Both the position numbers and the translations under genes were made by a program. The notes below the pieces were generated by a model that did not search any database, was not told where the DNA came from, and saw only the letters and a list, made by a program, of their open reading frames with translations. A stretch of DNA of 64,000 nucleotides from Paenibacillus hunanensis (GTDB lineage Bacteria; Bacillota; Bacilli; Paenibacillales; Paenibacillaceae), in NCBI RefSeq assembly GCF_014645615.1, contig NZ_BMMB01000003.1:124001-188000 (forward strand), given 5' to 3'. The stretch's first letter is position 1, and every line of letters starts with the position of its first letter. Positions 17,089 to 25,833 of the stretch are shown here, one piece after another.

Positions 17089-18216
17089 TTACAGTCCGGT
17101 GAAATCAGAAGCTTTATAGTAACCGGAGTCGATCAGCTCTTTTTTCACATTGTCTTTATCTACAACGATAACGTCGGTTTGTTTTGCTTTTACATCTACG
17201 CTTCCGTTATTGTAAGAGCCTGTAGTTTCAGGAGTTTTACCATCCAGAACTTCTACAGCCATGCCCATTGCATCCTTAACGAGTGTGCGAACATCTTTGA
17301 ATACGGTCATGGATTGTTTGCCATCGATGATGTACTGGATCGAAGCTTGCTCTGCATCCTGACCTGTGATTACATAGCTCTTGATTGCAGAATCAGCGCC
17401 GAATACGTCAGCGATCGAACGAGCTGTACCATCGTTTGGTGCCAGGATAGCTACATCGCCCTTCATGTCAGCTGCTGCCGCAGTCAGGTGAGTCTGTGCT
17501 TTGTTTTTCGCTTCGTTTGGATCCCAGTTTGTCGTTACCTGACCGATAATGGAGCCCAGTTGGTCACGAGTCAGCTCTTTTGTATCTTTCAGTGCATCTG
17601 CTTGAGTGGAGTTAGCGATTTTGAATGTGCCATCTGCAATTTTTGGTTGCAGTACTTCCCATGCACCCTGGAAGAACAGGAATGCGTTGTTATCAGAGGA
17701 TGCTCCAGCATACAGGTACAATGGCTCGCCTTTACCTTTTGCATGGTCAACGAGGTACTTCGCTTGTGCTGCACCTACTGCCAGGCTATCGAATGTTACA
17801 TAGTAGTCTACTGCGTCTGTGTCTGTGATCAGACGGTCATAGGAGATAACGGTGATGCCTTCTTTTTTCGCAGATTCTACAGCTGCTGCCGCTGCTGCGC
17901 CGTCTTGAGGACAGATGATCAGTACTTTAATGCCTTTATTGATCAGTGTTTCCACGTTTTCTTTTTCTTTAGCGGAAGATCCCTGGCTGAACAGAATCTC
18001 AGTGGAGTACTTCGTTCCGGAGAGTGCTTCTTTGAAGCGTTGCTCATCCTGTACCCATCTTGGCTCATCCTTCGTTGGCAGTACGATACCTACGCTGATT
18101 GCGCCGTCCCCACCGCTACCACTGCTTGCTCCACCGCCGTTATTACAGGCGGACATGATGATCGAGAACATCATGATGATGATTAGCAGCGAAATACCTT
18201 TAACGTGTTTTTTCAA
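17089..18216 (-). CDS. chvE: Sugar-binding lipoprotein, ChvE-like
   Basis: 375 residues. The N-terminus MKKHVKGISLLIIIMMFSIIMSAC is a lipoprotein signal with C24 as anchor, followed by a Gly/Ser linker and a type I periplasmic binding fold (SVGIVLPTKDEPRW, VLIICPQDG, VISYDRLITDTDAVDYYVTFD, LAPNDGTA). DRLI...D.YV.FD is typical of ChvE/XylF-type monosaccharide receptors. The start is a TTG at 18216, preceded by AAAGGGG. A promoter with a cre-like site overlapping its -35 box lies upstream. It delivers sugar to the GguA-GguB pair encoded next. Confidence 0.9.
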   Translation of the reverse strand: MKKHVKGISLLIIIMMFSIIMSACNNGGGASSGSGGDGAISVGIVLPTKDEPRWVQDEQRFKEALSGTKYSTEILFSQGSSAKEKENVETLINKGIKVLIICPQDGAAAAAAVESAKKEGITVISYDRLITDTDAVDYYVTFDSLAVGAAQAKYLVDHAKGKGEPLYLYAGASSDNNAFLFFQGAWEVLQPKIADGTFKIANSTQADALKDTKELTRDQLGSIIGQVTTNWDPNEAKNKAQTHLTAAAADMKGDVAILAPNDGTARSIADVFGADSAIKSYVITGQDAEQASIQYIIDGKQSMTVFKDVRTLVKDAMGMAVEVLDGKTPETTGSYNNGSVDVKAKQTDVIVVDKDNVKKELIDSGYYKASDFTGL

Positions 18217-18260
18217 TGGTATTACCCCTTTCGATGCTTGTCTGTTTTGCTTACGAGTTC

Positions 18261-18289
18261 ATCATAGCATCGTGGACTACCAATGTAAG
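18261..18289 (-). promoter_or_regulatory. Promoter of the chvE-gguAB operon
   Basis: CTTACA (18289-18284), 17-base spacer, TATGAT (18266-18261) on the minus strand. The -35 box is part of the cre-like site at 18283-18297. Confidence 0.55.
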
Positions 18290-18297
18290 CGCTTAAA
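18283..18297. promoter_or_regulatory. cre-like site (CcpA) before chvE
   Basis: ATGTAAGCGCTTAAA fits the cre pattern WTGNAANCGNWNNCW except for one base, with a palindromic TAAGCGCTTA core. It overlaps the -35 box, the position expected for repression. Confidence 0.5.
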
Positions 18298-18350
18298 TAT
18301 AGCACTCTTTTGCTACTGTCTGTATTTTTTTATCATTATGGTGGGAGGGT

Positions 18351-18533
18351 TATGTATATGGGGAGGAGGATGCTTACACCACTTCGGGAAGGAATAAGGG
18401 GACGGACTCCGGTCTCGCACAGGAGTCTACGGAGTAGGAGTGAAATGTAGATTCCCGTGCTCAAAAGTCGTCCTTTCCCCTTATTTCCTTCCCTTCGTTC
18501 TGTGCGGATGGCATCATGGGGAATATACATAAG
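18351..18533. repeat. Large imperfect inverted repeat upstream of chvE
   Basis: Two nested pairs of arms face each other: TTATGTATAT (18351-18360) with ATATACATAA (18524-18533), and GGGAAGGAATAAGGGG (18386-18401) with CCCCTTATTTCCTTCCC (18477-18493, one bulge). The centre also has an ACTCC/GGAGT pair (18406-18425). The whole could form a cruciform or a long hairpin. It contains no gene and resembles a miniature element or a degraded terminator; no target-site duplication was established. Confidence 0.55.
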
Positions 18534-18649
18534 CGCTTTTTGTGGGAGTAGCAGTGGAAAGGGAAATTATAGAAGGAAAATATAAAAGAAAAGCTAGCTA
18601 TAAATACTACTTGCTCCGCTGCGTTTGTTAGAAGCGAACAGGTTGATAG

Positions 18650-18722
18650 AGAATCTCATGATAATGATTGGCAGTGAAATACCTGTATACTTTTATACCT
18701 TTGATGTGCTTTTTCAATGGTA
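18650..18722 (-). pseudogene. Vestigial 5' end of a chvE-like gene
   Basis: Read on the minus strand, ACCATTGAAAAAGCAC and TATTTCACTGCCAATCAT closely follow the beginning of the intact gene at 18219-18160, including its TTG start. A 16-base insertion that repeats ATACCT (about 18684-18699) breaks the frame, the ribosome site is gone, and similarity stops after about 55 bases. Confidence 0.65.
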
Positions 18723-18733
18723 TGGAGTGTAAA

Positions 18734-18774
18734 AAAAGCCTGAATACAGCTGAGTTTGCTGTATTCAGGCTTTT
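18734..18774 (-). terminator. Terminator of the sensor/regulator/binding-protein operon
   Basis: Perfect 17-bp stem AAAAGCCTGAATACAGC / GCTGTATTCAGGCTTTT with a 7-base loop and seven T on the minus strand. Confidence 0.9.
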
Positions 18775-18964
18775 GGGGTTTTATTTTAGTGTTAATCATA
18801 TGGTGAGCTATTGAAAAGAAATCAGTAAGCACTTGAAGAGGTATTTTAATAGATGGCGTGTGTTGAGTTGAGGATGGATTGTGTATTATTCGTTTCATAT
18901 TTTAAGTTGGGATGGGTTGGGCGAGTTGGAGGTGATGATGGTCTCTATGATTGAATAATTGTAG

Positions 18965-20188
18965 TTATTTGTTTTTTCCGTATATTTCTTCTTTGGTATG
19001 GAAGCCATCGGCAATCAGGGTGTTGTCGATATTGGTTGCGTTGACGGCGACTGGGGAGAGAAGTACGGAAGGGACTTCGATTTTGCCGTTATTGACCTGG
19101 CGTGTTGTTTCAATGGGCTCGTCTTTAGCTAGCTTGATAGCTAGTTCTGCTGTTACATTAGCTAGCTTGCCGATGGGCTTATAGACGGTCATCGTCTGGG
19201 TGCCTTGTACGATGCGCTGAGCTGCGGCTAGGTCACCGTCCTGGCCTGCGACGGGGATTTTGCCAGCTAGTCCTTTCTCTTGTAAGGCACGGACAACACC
19301 GCCTGCGGTTCCATCATTGGCTACGATGACGGCATCAATGCGATTATGACTCGCCTGAAGCGCTTCGCGCATGTGCTGAAATGCAGAAGAAGGCTTCCAG
19401 TCCTTTGACCATTGATCGTATACTACACGAATTTGACCAGAATCGATCTTTGGCTGCAATATATCAAATACGCCCTGCTTGAACATATGCGCATTATTAT
19501 CTGTATCTGCGCCACCGATATAGACGTATTTGCCTTTCGGTACGATGGTAGTGATTGCATCTGCCTGTAAACGTCCTACCTGCTCATTATCAAAGGAGAC
19601 ATACAGATCTACATCGGCGTTTTTCACCAGTCGATCATAGGATAGTACCTTGACCCCTGCTTTATGAGCGCGATTCACAATCGCGGCGGTTGCATCTGCA
19701 TTATGTGGAACGAGCACGAGCACATCAATACCATCGGCGATCATTTGCTCTGCCTGCTGAATTTGTCTGGCGTCATTACTGTCTGCTGAAGCAACGACAA
19801 CGGATGCTCCCATCCGTTCTGCCGCCTTTACAAATAAGTCTCGATCCTTCTTCCAACGTTCCTCCACCAGCGTATCCATCGCAAAGCCAATTCGAATTTG
19901 CTTTGGCATGGAGGAGTTAATCGCCTGCTTGGAGGCTAATGATGTCGGGGTATGCGCATCTGGCTTATATTGATGGCGGGTGTCTGTACGTTCAGAATTG
20001 CTTGTAGCGATGGAGCTTGAATTCCGCTCGCCTGATGCTCCTTCTTCATTCGAGCAGGAGACGAGCAGCAGACTAACAATCAAGAAGAACAATGTTAATA
20101 CGATGCCTATACGTAGTCGTTTGGCAGGATTCGCACGAGAATGCTGGATGTTAGCGTTACCGTAGGTAAAGGATCGCTGACTACTCAT
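18965..20188 (-). CDS. Sugar-binding lipoprotein, XylF/ChvE-like (second paralogue)
   Basis: 407 residues with a long cytoplasmic N-terminus, one hydrophobic segment and a lipobox LLVSC (C45), then a Ser/Thr-rich linker and a type I periplasmic binding fold (IRIGFAMDTL, VLVLVPHNADA, VLSYDRLVKNADVDLYVSFDN, VIVANDGTAGG). It shares the DRL...D.YVSFD motif with the ChvE-like protein, so it likely binds a related monosaccharide. It is the last gene of the sensor operon and overlaps the response-regulator gene by 4 bases. It has no own permease here and could feed GguAB or act in sensing. Confidence 0.85.
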   Translation of the reverse strand: MSSQRSFTYGNANIQHSRANPAKRLRIGIVLTLFFLIVSLLLVSCSNEEGASGERNSSSIATSNSERTDTRHQYKPDAHTPTSLASKQAINSSMPKQIRIGFAMDTLVEERWKKDRDLFVKAAERMGASVVVASADSNDARQIQQAEQMIADGIDVLVLVPHNADATAAIVNRAHKAGVKVLSYDRLVKNADVDLYVSFDNEQVGRLQADAITTIVPKGKYVYIGGADTDNNAHMFKQGVFDILQPKIDSGQIRVVYDQWSKDWKPSSAFQHMREALQASHNRIDAVIVANDGTAGGVVRALQEKGLAGKIPVAGQDGDLAAAQRIVQGTQTMTVYKPIGKLANVTAELAIKLAKDEPIETTRQVNNGKIEVPSVLLSPVAVNATNIDNTLIADGFHTKEEIYGKNK

Positions 20189-21732
20189 TCGCGCGCACCG
20201 AGTAGCGTCTTGCGATATTCTGTTGGCGATACCTCCGCCATTTTTTTAAATACTTTGCTAAAATAGTTCGGATCACGATAGCCGACTTCATAGGTGATTT
20301 CCTTTAAACTGAGATTGGGATCAGCCATAAGCTTCTTCGCACGCGTGATTCGGCACTCGGTTAGGAAGTCGATATAGTTCACCCCAAGCTGCTCCTTGAA
20401 TAGCTTACTAATATAAAAAGGACTGAGCCCGAATTGATCACCGATCCCCTCCAGCGATATATCCTGACTGGAATGCTCCATAATATATTGCTTGATCTGG
20501 CGAATGGTATCTGGCTTGATCTTCTGACTATACTCCTCATACTGACTACGCATCTGCTCTAGCATGAGCGCAGTCTCATAACGCAGCTGACGATAATCCT
20601 GCACACTGGATGAGTACACTGGAGCCTCCAGCTCGACGCCCATTTCCGTTAGCATCCGCGATGCGATCCATAGCCGCTGTAAAATGAGCTGCTGTGCATG
20701 TAGACGATCCAATCCTTGCTCCTCGTAAAAGCGAATAAATTGCATCGTATCCTCACGTACGTGCTCCCAATCCCCCAGACGAACCTGGTCGAACAATCGC
20801 TGCTCTGCCAGTCTTGCTTCACGGTGACTGTTATCCGGCGTATAAGTAGATGCATGATCCATATAAAAGCGATATTTAACCGGCAAATTCGTATTGCTCG
20901 TCGCGATCAATGCCTCCTGATACGACTGGCGAAGCTGGGCGTGCACACCATACGCATTACCAATACCGATAAAGCATTGACTGCGCAGCTTTGGCCCGGC
21001 AGCCGCCAGTAGCTCCTGTGCCAGCTCGGACGCCTGCGCACGCAGCGATTGCCCATTACGCCGAAAAGCAATAATCGGAATTTGCCGTCCATTCAGCGCA
21101 CCAACCAATCCGCTCCCTGTACGACTCACTCGATCCCGTATGGCAGGATATAGATGCTCGCCTTCCTCTGGAATAATGACCGCCATAGCGAATTTCTCAC
21201 AATCGGGGTTCACATGCAGCCAGCCAACCATCTCATCCAAATGCACCTCATGCACATGATCAAATAAGAGCTGTGTTACCATATCCGTCTCAATGACGGG
21301 CAGGAGTCGCTGTAAGGTATGCTCGCGCTGCAAATTTTGCTCGCGATTAGAGCGTTCCTGATCGATCTGGTTCAGTACACGCTTCACGGTCGAAATGATC
21401 TCGCCCGCCTTGCTTGGCTTGAGTAAATAATCCTTGACCCCTAGCTTGAGCGCACGACGAGCATAGTCGAACGTATCGTAAGCCGTAATCATAATAAATT
21501 TAATATCGGGAAAGCGCGAACTGATCACCTCGGTTGCTTCCAGTCCATCCATACCTGGCATTTTAATATCCATCAAAATCAGATCGGGCTGAAATTGCTC
21601 AGCAAGCTCCACAGCAATCTTGCCATTCTTCGCCTGCTCAATCGTCAGGTTGTCAGGAAAGCCCCGGTGTAAAATAGCCTGTAGTCCTTCGCGTCCTACC
21701 TGCTCGTCATCAACGATAAGCAGCTTCATCAT
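20185..21732 (-). CDS. Response regulator with AraC-type output, YesN-like
   Basis: 515 residues: N-terminal receiver with phosphate acceptor D55 in LILMDIKMPGMDG and the K of LLKPS; a middle region of about 280 residues as in YesN proteins; and a C-terminal AraC HTH (about 415-512, GIGDQFGLSPFYISKLFKEQLGVNYIDFLTECRITRAKKLM ... YEVGYRDPNYFSKVFKK). It overlaps the kinase gene by 23 bases, so the two are co-translated. Expected to activate sugar uptake genes, most simply chvE-gguAB just downstream; no operator was identified. Confidence 0.92.
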   Translation of the reverse strand: MMKLLIVDDEQVGREGLQAILHRGFPDNLTIEQAKNGKIAVELAEQFQPDLILMDIKMPGMDGLEATEVISSRFPDIKFIMITAYDTFDYARRALKLGVKDYLLKPSKAGEIISTVKRVLNQIDQERSNREQNLQREHTLQRLLPVIETDMVTQLLFDHVHEVHLDEMVGWLHVNPDCEKFAMAVIIPEEGEHLYPAIRDRVSRTGSGLVGALNGRQIPIIAFRRNGQSLRAQASELAQELLAAAGPKLRSQCFIGIGNAYGVHAQLRQSYQEALIATSNTNLPVKYRFYMDHASTYTPDNSHREARLAEQRLFDQVRLGDWEHVREDTMQFIRFYEEQGLDRLHAQQLILQRLWIASRMLTEMGVELEAPVYSSSVQDYRQLRYETALMLEQMRSQYEEYSQKIKPDTIRQIKQYIMEHSSQDISLEGIGDQFGLSPFYISKLFKEQLGVNYIDFLTECRITRAKKLMADPNLSLKEITYEVGYRDPNYFSKVFKKMAEVSPTEYRKTLLGARE

Positions 21733-23173
21733 AAGCGTCGATTCTCCTCGTTTTCGGTATAGTCAGTCGCACTCTCACACCGGCGCCCTCGGCACTATTA
21801 ATATCAATCACATCATGTACTCCATAAAATAAACGTAATCGCTGTACCACATTGGTAAAGCCAATCCCTGTAGAATGCCCTTCATTTTCCAGTGGCTGTT
21901 CATTCAAAATCTGCTCGATCTTATCGCTACTCATTCCCGGCCCATCATCTGCAATCTCAATGATTACATGCTCACCCTGATCATGGACAATCATCTCAAT
22001 CGTACCGCCATGCTCATCTGGCTCTACGGCATGATTAATTGCATTTTCAATAATCGGCTGTAGCGTGAGTCCCGGCATCTGGATCGATAGACATTCTTCA
22101 TCAATATCTGTGTACAGGCGTAATCGATCGGTAAAACGCGCCTTCTGTATCTCCATATATTGCTTCATCACACGCACTTCTTCGTACAATGTCACCGAAC
22201 GATCTAATCGCTTGAGATTATAGCGTAATAACCCTGCTACACTAACAAGCAGATCACTCGTTTCCTCGGCACCCTCCAGAAATGCTTTTTTCGATAATGT
22301 ATCGAGAATGTTGAATAGAAAATGGGGATTGATCTGGCTTTGTAGACTGCGAAGCTGGCTCTCCTGTAGTAGTAGCTTATTGCGCTGTAATTCATTTTCC
22401 AGCTGTGCCTTTTGCTGAATCTCAGAGATCAGTCCATTGATGCTGATCCGCATATGCTCAAACATCTTCGCCAGAAAGGAGATCTCATCAGAGGAATTCA
22501 CACGCACCTGTAGATCGAAGCGCCCCTTCGCCAGCTCCTGTGCAGCACGAGTGAGCTGCTGAATCGGACGCGTAATACTCAGTGAGAACCAGTACGTAAA
22601 CAGCAGAAGCCAGAAGGTCATCGTTACAAGAATCCAGATGCCTAGCTTTTTCAGCTCTGCCGACTGCTCAATAATGCCACGGTAAAATTGCTCATAGGTG
22701 CTTAGTTCCTTATCCAGCAGCGTCAGCGTCATATCGGAAATGTACTTCGATATACGCGTTGCCTCGGCAAACGCATCGGTTGAATCCTCGCTTTCCTTTT
22801 CTGAATGGAACATCACCGCACGCTCTGAGGTTTCAATCAAGCTATCGATCAAATTGATATAGCCTGTTAAGGCAAAATCATTCTCACTATTACGCAGATT
22901 ACTAATATCGAGCTGTGCGCTACGAAGCATCTCTTCCTTGCGACGAAGGCTGCTCAGATTGCCTTCTGCTGGTGTAATCAAATAGCTATTGAGCGAGGTC
23001 ACCACCTGCTGGCTGGAGGTTGTTACTTCATTCAAGCGTAAATATCGCTGTAAAATTTCATTGTATTGATTTTCCGTCTTCTGGTTGTAGTACATCAATG
23101 TAATCCAGATCATCAGCATGATGAACATAATCATCGCGGTTAGTGTCCATATTTTCCGTTGAATCCCGATCAT
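21710..23173 (-). CDS. Sensor histidine kinase, YesM-like
   Basis: 487 residues: membrane helix at about 9-29, extracytoplasmic domain to about 176, second helix 177-199, HAMP domain 200-252, His_kinase domain with the phospho-acceptor in QINPHFLFN (H284), and an ATPase domain with IIENAINHAVE and ADDGPGMS. It pairs with the overlapping AraC-type regulator. The gene upstream encodes an anchored sugar-binding-like protein overlapping by 4 bases, an arrangement matching systems where such a protein senses the sugar and signals through the kinase, as described for XylFII-LytS in clostridia. Confidence 0.92.
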   Translation of the reverse strand: MIGIQRKIWTLTAMIMFIMLMIWITLMYYNQKTENQYNEILQRYLRLNEVTTSSQQVVTSLNSYLITPAEGNLSSLRRKEEMLRSAQLDISNLRNSENDFALTGYINLIDSLIETSERAVMFHSEKESEDSTDAFAEATRISKYISDMTLTLLDKELSTYEQFYRGIIEQSAELKKLGIWILVTMTFWLLLFTYWFSLSITRPIQQLTRAAQELAKGRFDLQVRVNSSDEISFLAKMFEHMRISINGLISEIQQKAQLENELQRNKLLLQESQLRSLQSQINPHFLFNILDTLSKKAFLEGAEETSDLLVSVAGLLRYNLKRLDRSVTLYEEVRVMKQYMEIQKARFTDRLRLYTDIDEECLSIQMPGLTLQPIIENAINHAVEPDEHGGTIEMIVHDQGEHVIIEIADDGPGMSSDKIEQILNEQPLENEGHSTGIGFTNVVQRLRLFYGVHDVIDINSAEGAGVRVRLTIPKTRRIDAYDEAAYR

Positions 23174-24147
23174 TGTTCATCCGCCGCCGTTCGCATATGA
23201 ATATCGGTTAAATAGCCTTCGCCCTGTATCGGTAGCGGGCTTCCTTTGAGCCACTTTATCATCATTTGCACGCTCACCTTTCCCATCATCTCGGGCGACT
23301 GCTCCAGAATGCCATCGATCTTGCCGCTTCGTAGTAACGGAAGAACATCAGGATTGTCGTCAAACGAATAAATTTTAAATGACTCCACTCGTGCACGCTG
23401 GCTGATCTCCTGCACCATCGCTTCGGTAAGATTTGCATCAATCGATATAAAAGCGCTTACATTAGGGAGCTTGTTCATCGCGTTCTGGGTAGCTGCAATA
23501 ATACTTTCACGAACTTCCGGTGTCTGCACATAGAGAGAGTGAATATTCGGATACTGTGCTAACACCTGCTTAATTCCAGCCAGCCGCTGACGCTGATCAT
23601 ATTCATTTCGATTATCTCCCATCAGCACTACCGTTCCCTGTTCACCAAGATTGTGCACAAGCTGGCGCGCAAGCATCTGTCCAGCTGCTATAGGACTGGA
23701 ACCCACATACATTTTGCGTAAGCTTTCCTCTACCGGTACATCGCTGGCAACGGTAATAATGGGAATTCCATAAAAGGCAGCCTTCACCTTCGTCAAATTG
23801 TTAAATTCGCTCGTATCAATCCCTTGCACGATGATCCCATCAACGCGCGAATCGATCGCAATCTCTAGCTGCTTCAAGAAGCTTTCCCGATCCTCGCCAT
23901 AGCTTCCCCAGATTTCTAAGGTTGCATCCAAACTTTGTGCTTCCAGCTCTGCACTTGTTCCAAGCTTTTGCCAGAAAGGTGTACCCATATCAGAGGTGAT
24001 CAGAACGAGGCGGTATTTGGAATGCTGCTGATTACCCGACTGTGGCAGCTCATGTGCGGACTCGACAAACCGTACCGCTGACGATAACGTGAAAGCCAAA
24101 AGAGTCAGACAGACCACCGCTAATAAAACGCTTACTTTTTTGTGCAA
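23170..24147 (-). CDS. Sugar-binding-like sensor protein, membrane anchored
   Basis: 325 residues with one N-terminal hydrophobic segment (about 5-25) without a lipobox cysteine, then a type I periplasmic binding fold (YRLVLITSDMGTPFWQKLG, VDGIIVQGIDTSEF, IPIITVASDVP, YVGSSPIAAGQM). It is more like RbsB/YtfQ proteins than ChvE. A TTG start at 24147 follows GAGAGGTAG. First gene of an operon with a YesM-type kinase, a YesN-type regulator and a second binding protein, all overlapping; the likely role is ligand sensor for the kinase rather than transport. Confidence 0.82.
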   Translation of the reverse strand: MHKKVSVLLAVVCLTLLAFTLSSAVRFVESAHELPQSGNQQHSKYRLVLITSDMGTPFWQKLGTSAELEAQSLDATLEIWGSYGEDRESFLKQLEIAIDSRVDGIIVQGIDTSEFNNLTKVKAAFYGIPIITVASDVPVEESLRKMYVGSSPIAAGQMLARQLVHNLGEQGTVVLMGDNRNEYDQRQRLAGIKQVLAQYPNIHSLYVQTPEVRESIIAATQNAMNKLPNVSAFISIDANLTEAMVQEISQRARVESFKIYSFDDNPDVLPLLRSGKIDGILEQSPEMMGKVSVQMMIKWLKGSPLPIQGEGYLTDIHMRTAADEQ

Positions 24148-24593
24148 ATGAACTACCTCTCTTTTCGGTCACGATACTCGTATTATAGCATCCACGACCC
24201 TCAAGCTAGAAGATAGGAAAGGATAATTTTTTGATGAGTTTTCTATCGTTCTCTGTTTGCCAAATCGTAATGCTCCAAAATGATGGTATCAAGCACCCTA
24301 TCTCGGCTATCCCAACCGCACAGGAATAGAAGCAAAAACAGAACAGCATTTACCCAAGCAACCATTACTCAGTCCGTAGCGAAAATGGAGTTTGGGAATG
24401 GATATACCTATCGGTTGCTGCTCTGTTTGGTATGCTCAGACTGATCGAGGTAATGCCACTTTTAGTAATTCATCAGCTCTTTTTACAATTTTATATACCA
24501 TGTATTGAAAATCATAGGGCTAGATTTCACTGTCTCAATATGGATATGTGCTATCATGCGAATGATGAGTATCCGTAGAGCGTTTTAATTTTG
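24148..24593. other. Intergenic region upstream of the sensor operon
   Basis: No gene. An imperfect inverted repeat pairs AAACAGAACAGC...AGCAACC (24336-24363) with GGTTGCTGCTCTGTTT (24413-24428), which may be a terminator remnant for the isochorismatase-like gene. The operon promoter is not clear. Confidence 0.45.
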
Positions 24594-25133
24594 TTACTTT
24601 CCGAATGTAATCTGTTCCACTGGCTCTACTCTGGCAAAGCGCCCATTCCACACATACTCATGATGATGAATGATCTGCTCCGCTGATAAAACCTCGCTAT
24701 CCAGCGTGCTATGTGCATCCTTTGCCACGATATTGTTCTGATAACCGATACTGTAGGCATTGCGAAGTGTCGTATCCAGGCAAAACTCCGTCTGTGCACC
24801 TGCAAATACAATCTGCTCGATCTCGTTACGACGCAGCCAATCCAGTAATTCTGTTCGATAAAAGGAATCCCAGCGTGTCTTACGGAATACTGCATCCTCC
24901 GGCAAGCGATGTAATTGATGACTGATTTCCCAATCTGGCTTGCCTGGATAAAACTCGTCGTCTGGGTGCTCTTCACAATGCTGAATGAATACAACGGGCA
25001 CCTGCTCGGCTCTAGCCTTTTCAATGAGTGTATTGACACGCTTGATGAGAGAATCGCGTTCATATAGTGCGTTTTCCTCGCTATTGAAAAAGATTTCCTG
25101 CATATCGATAATGACAAGCGCCTGTTTGGTCAT
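24594..25133 (-). CDS. Isochorismatase-fold cysteine hydrolase
   Basis: 179 residues. The catalytic triad of the family is visible: D in VIIDMQEIF (D10), K in FRKTRWDSFY, and the nucleophile C in GAQTEFCLDTTLRNA. Such proteins include nicotinamidases, N-carbamoyl hydrolases and many of unknown substrate; the sequence does not decide. GGAGG lies before the ATG. Isolated gene flanked by long AT-rich gaps. Confidence 0.88.
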   Translation of the reverse strand: MTKQALVIIDMQEIFFNSEENALYERDSLIKRVNTLIEKARAEQVPVVFIQHCEEHPDDEFYPGKPDWEISHQLHRLPEDAVFRKTRWDSFYRTELLDWLRRNEIEQIVFAGAQTEFCLDTTLRNAYSIGYQNNIVAKDAHSTLDSEVLSAEQIIHHHEYVWNGRFARVEPVEQITFGK

Positions 25134-25833
25134 AGGTTCCTCCGATAACGGTTTATTTTAAGATGAGTGTTTGTGTTATTAGCTTTTGATCCATTCGTTG
25201 CCTTTATTAAAATAGTAGGTTTTTTCAAGGATATGTGCAATGGGAAGTGTTTCGCATTTGGTTGTTGTGGGTGGTTTAATGGTCTTTGGTACGAGGAATT
25301 TTGGTTTTATTATTGTGAATTTTTCATATAGTGAAATTTTAATTTTAATAGTGTAAGAAGGTTTAGAATATAATTTAAAATTTCTCTGCTACCTCTGTTG
25401 CTGCTATTCGATCATTCGATTTTTTTATTTTCGAGCGATCGGTGAGCCCACGAAAATCACTCGAATATCTTGATTTCAGATGATTGAACTGCTTTTTTAT
25501 ATTTTTCTAAGTCATTCAAGCTATGACTCTATTGCTGCTGTGCATTATTTTTTTATCAAATCCGATCTTTATTCATTTCAGAGTAAATACGTATTTGCTC
25601 GCTTCTATTATGAATTTTTCATATATTGTTTTTTTATATTGATTTCATATTTCTAAAAATCTTTTCTTTTTCGCTCGTCTTCCTACCCTCAAGCTATTTT
25701 AAAATTCACTTTATAAGCTATTCACCGCGAATAAATAAAACAGCCGCGAGTTCAAAGGAATCCTTCCCTTCTCTCACGGCTGTTATGCGTTATTCTGTTA
25801 TTTAATTCCTCATTCACTCTAACTTAATTCAAA
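25134..25833. other. Long AT-rich non-coding region
   Basis: About 700 bases without a supported gene and clearly richer in A+T than neighbouring DNA. Contains only the sulfite-reductase terminator at 25740-25783 and a weak inverted element around 25428-25469 (CGAGCGATCGGTGAG facing TCACTCGAAT). Confidence 0.6.
25740..25783 (-). terminator. Terminator of the cysJI operon
   Basis: Stem ACAGCCGCGAG / CTCACGGCTGT (10 of 11 paired), followed on the minus strand by TTTTATTT. Confidence 0.7.

Larger units (their letters stand above)
18217..18964. other. Scarred 748-bp intergenic interval
   Basis: Holds, from the chvE side, its promoter and cre-like site, the large inverted repeat, a vestigial binding-protein start (18650-18722), and the terminator of the sensor operon (18734-18774). 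The last 190 bases are AT-rich with nothing recognised. Confidence 0.6.

Noticed and set aside
17029-18186. 385-codon ORF antisense to the chvE-like gene
   Set aside because: Cysteine-rich, no family resemblance, no ribosome site; a shadow of the strongly biased coding strand.
18530-18545. AAGCGCTTTTT as another cre site
   Set aside because: The half site TG.AA is missing; it lies in the edge of the inverted repeat.
18656-18898. 80-codon ORF on the minus strand
   Set aside because: Runs through a perfect terminator stem and the vestigial chvE-like start; no ribosome site.
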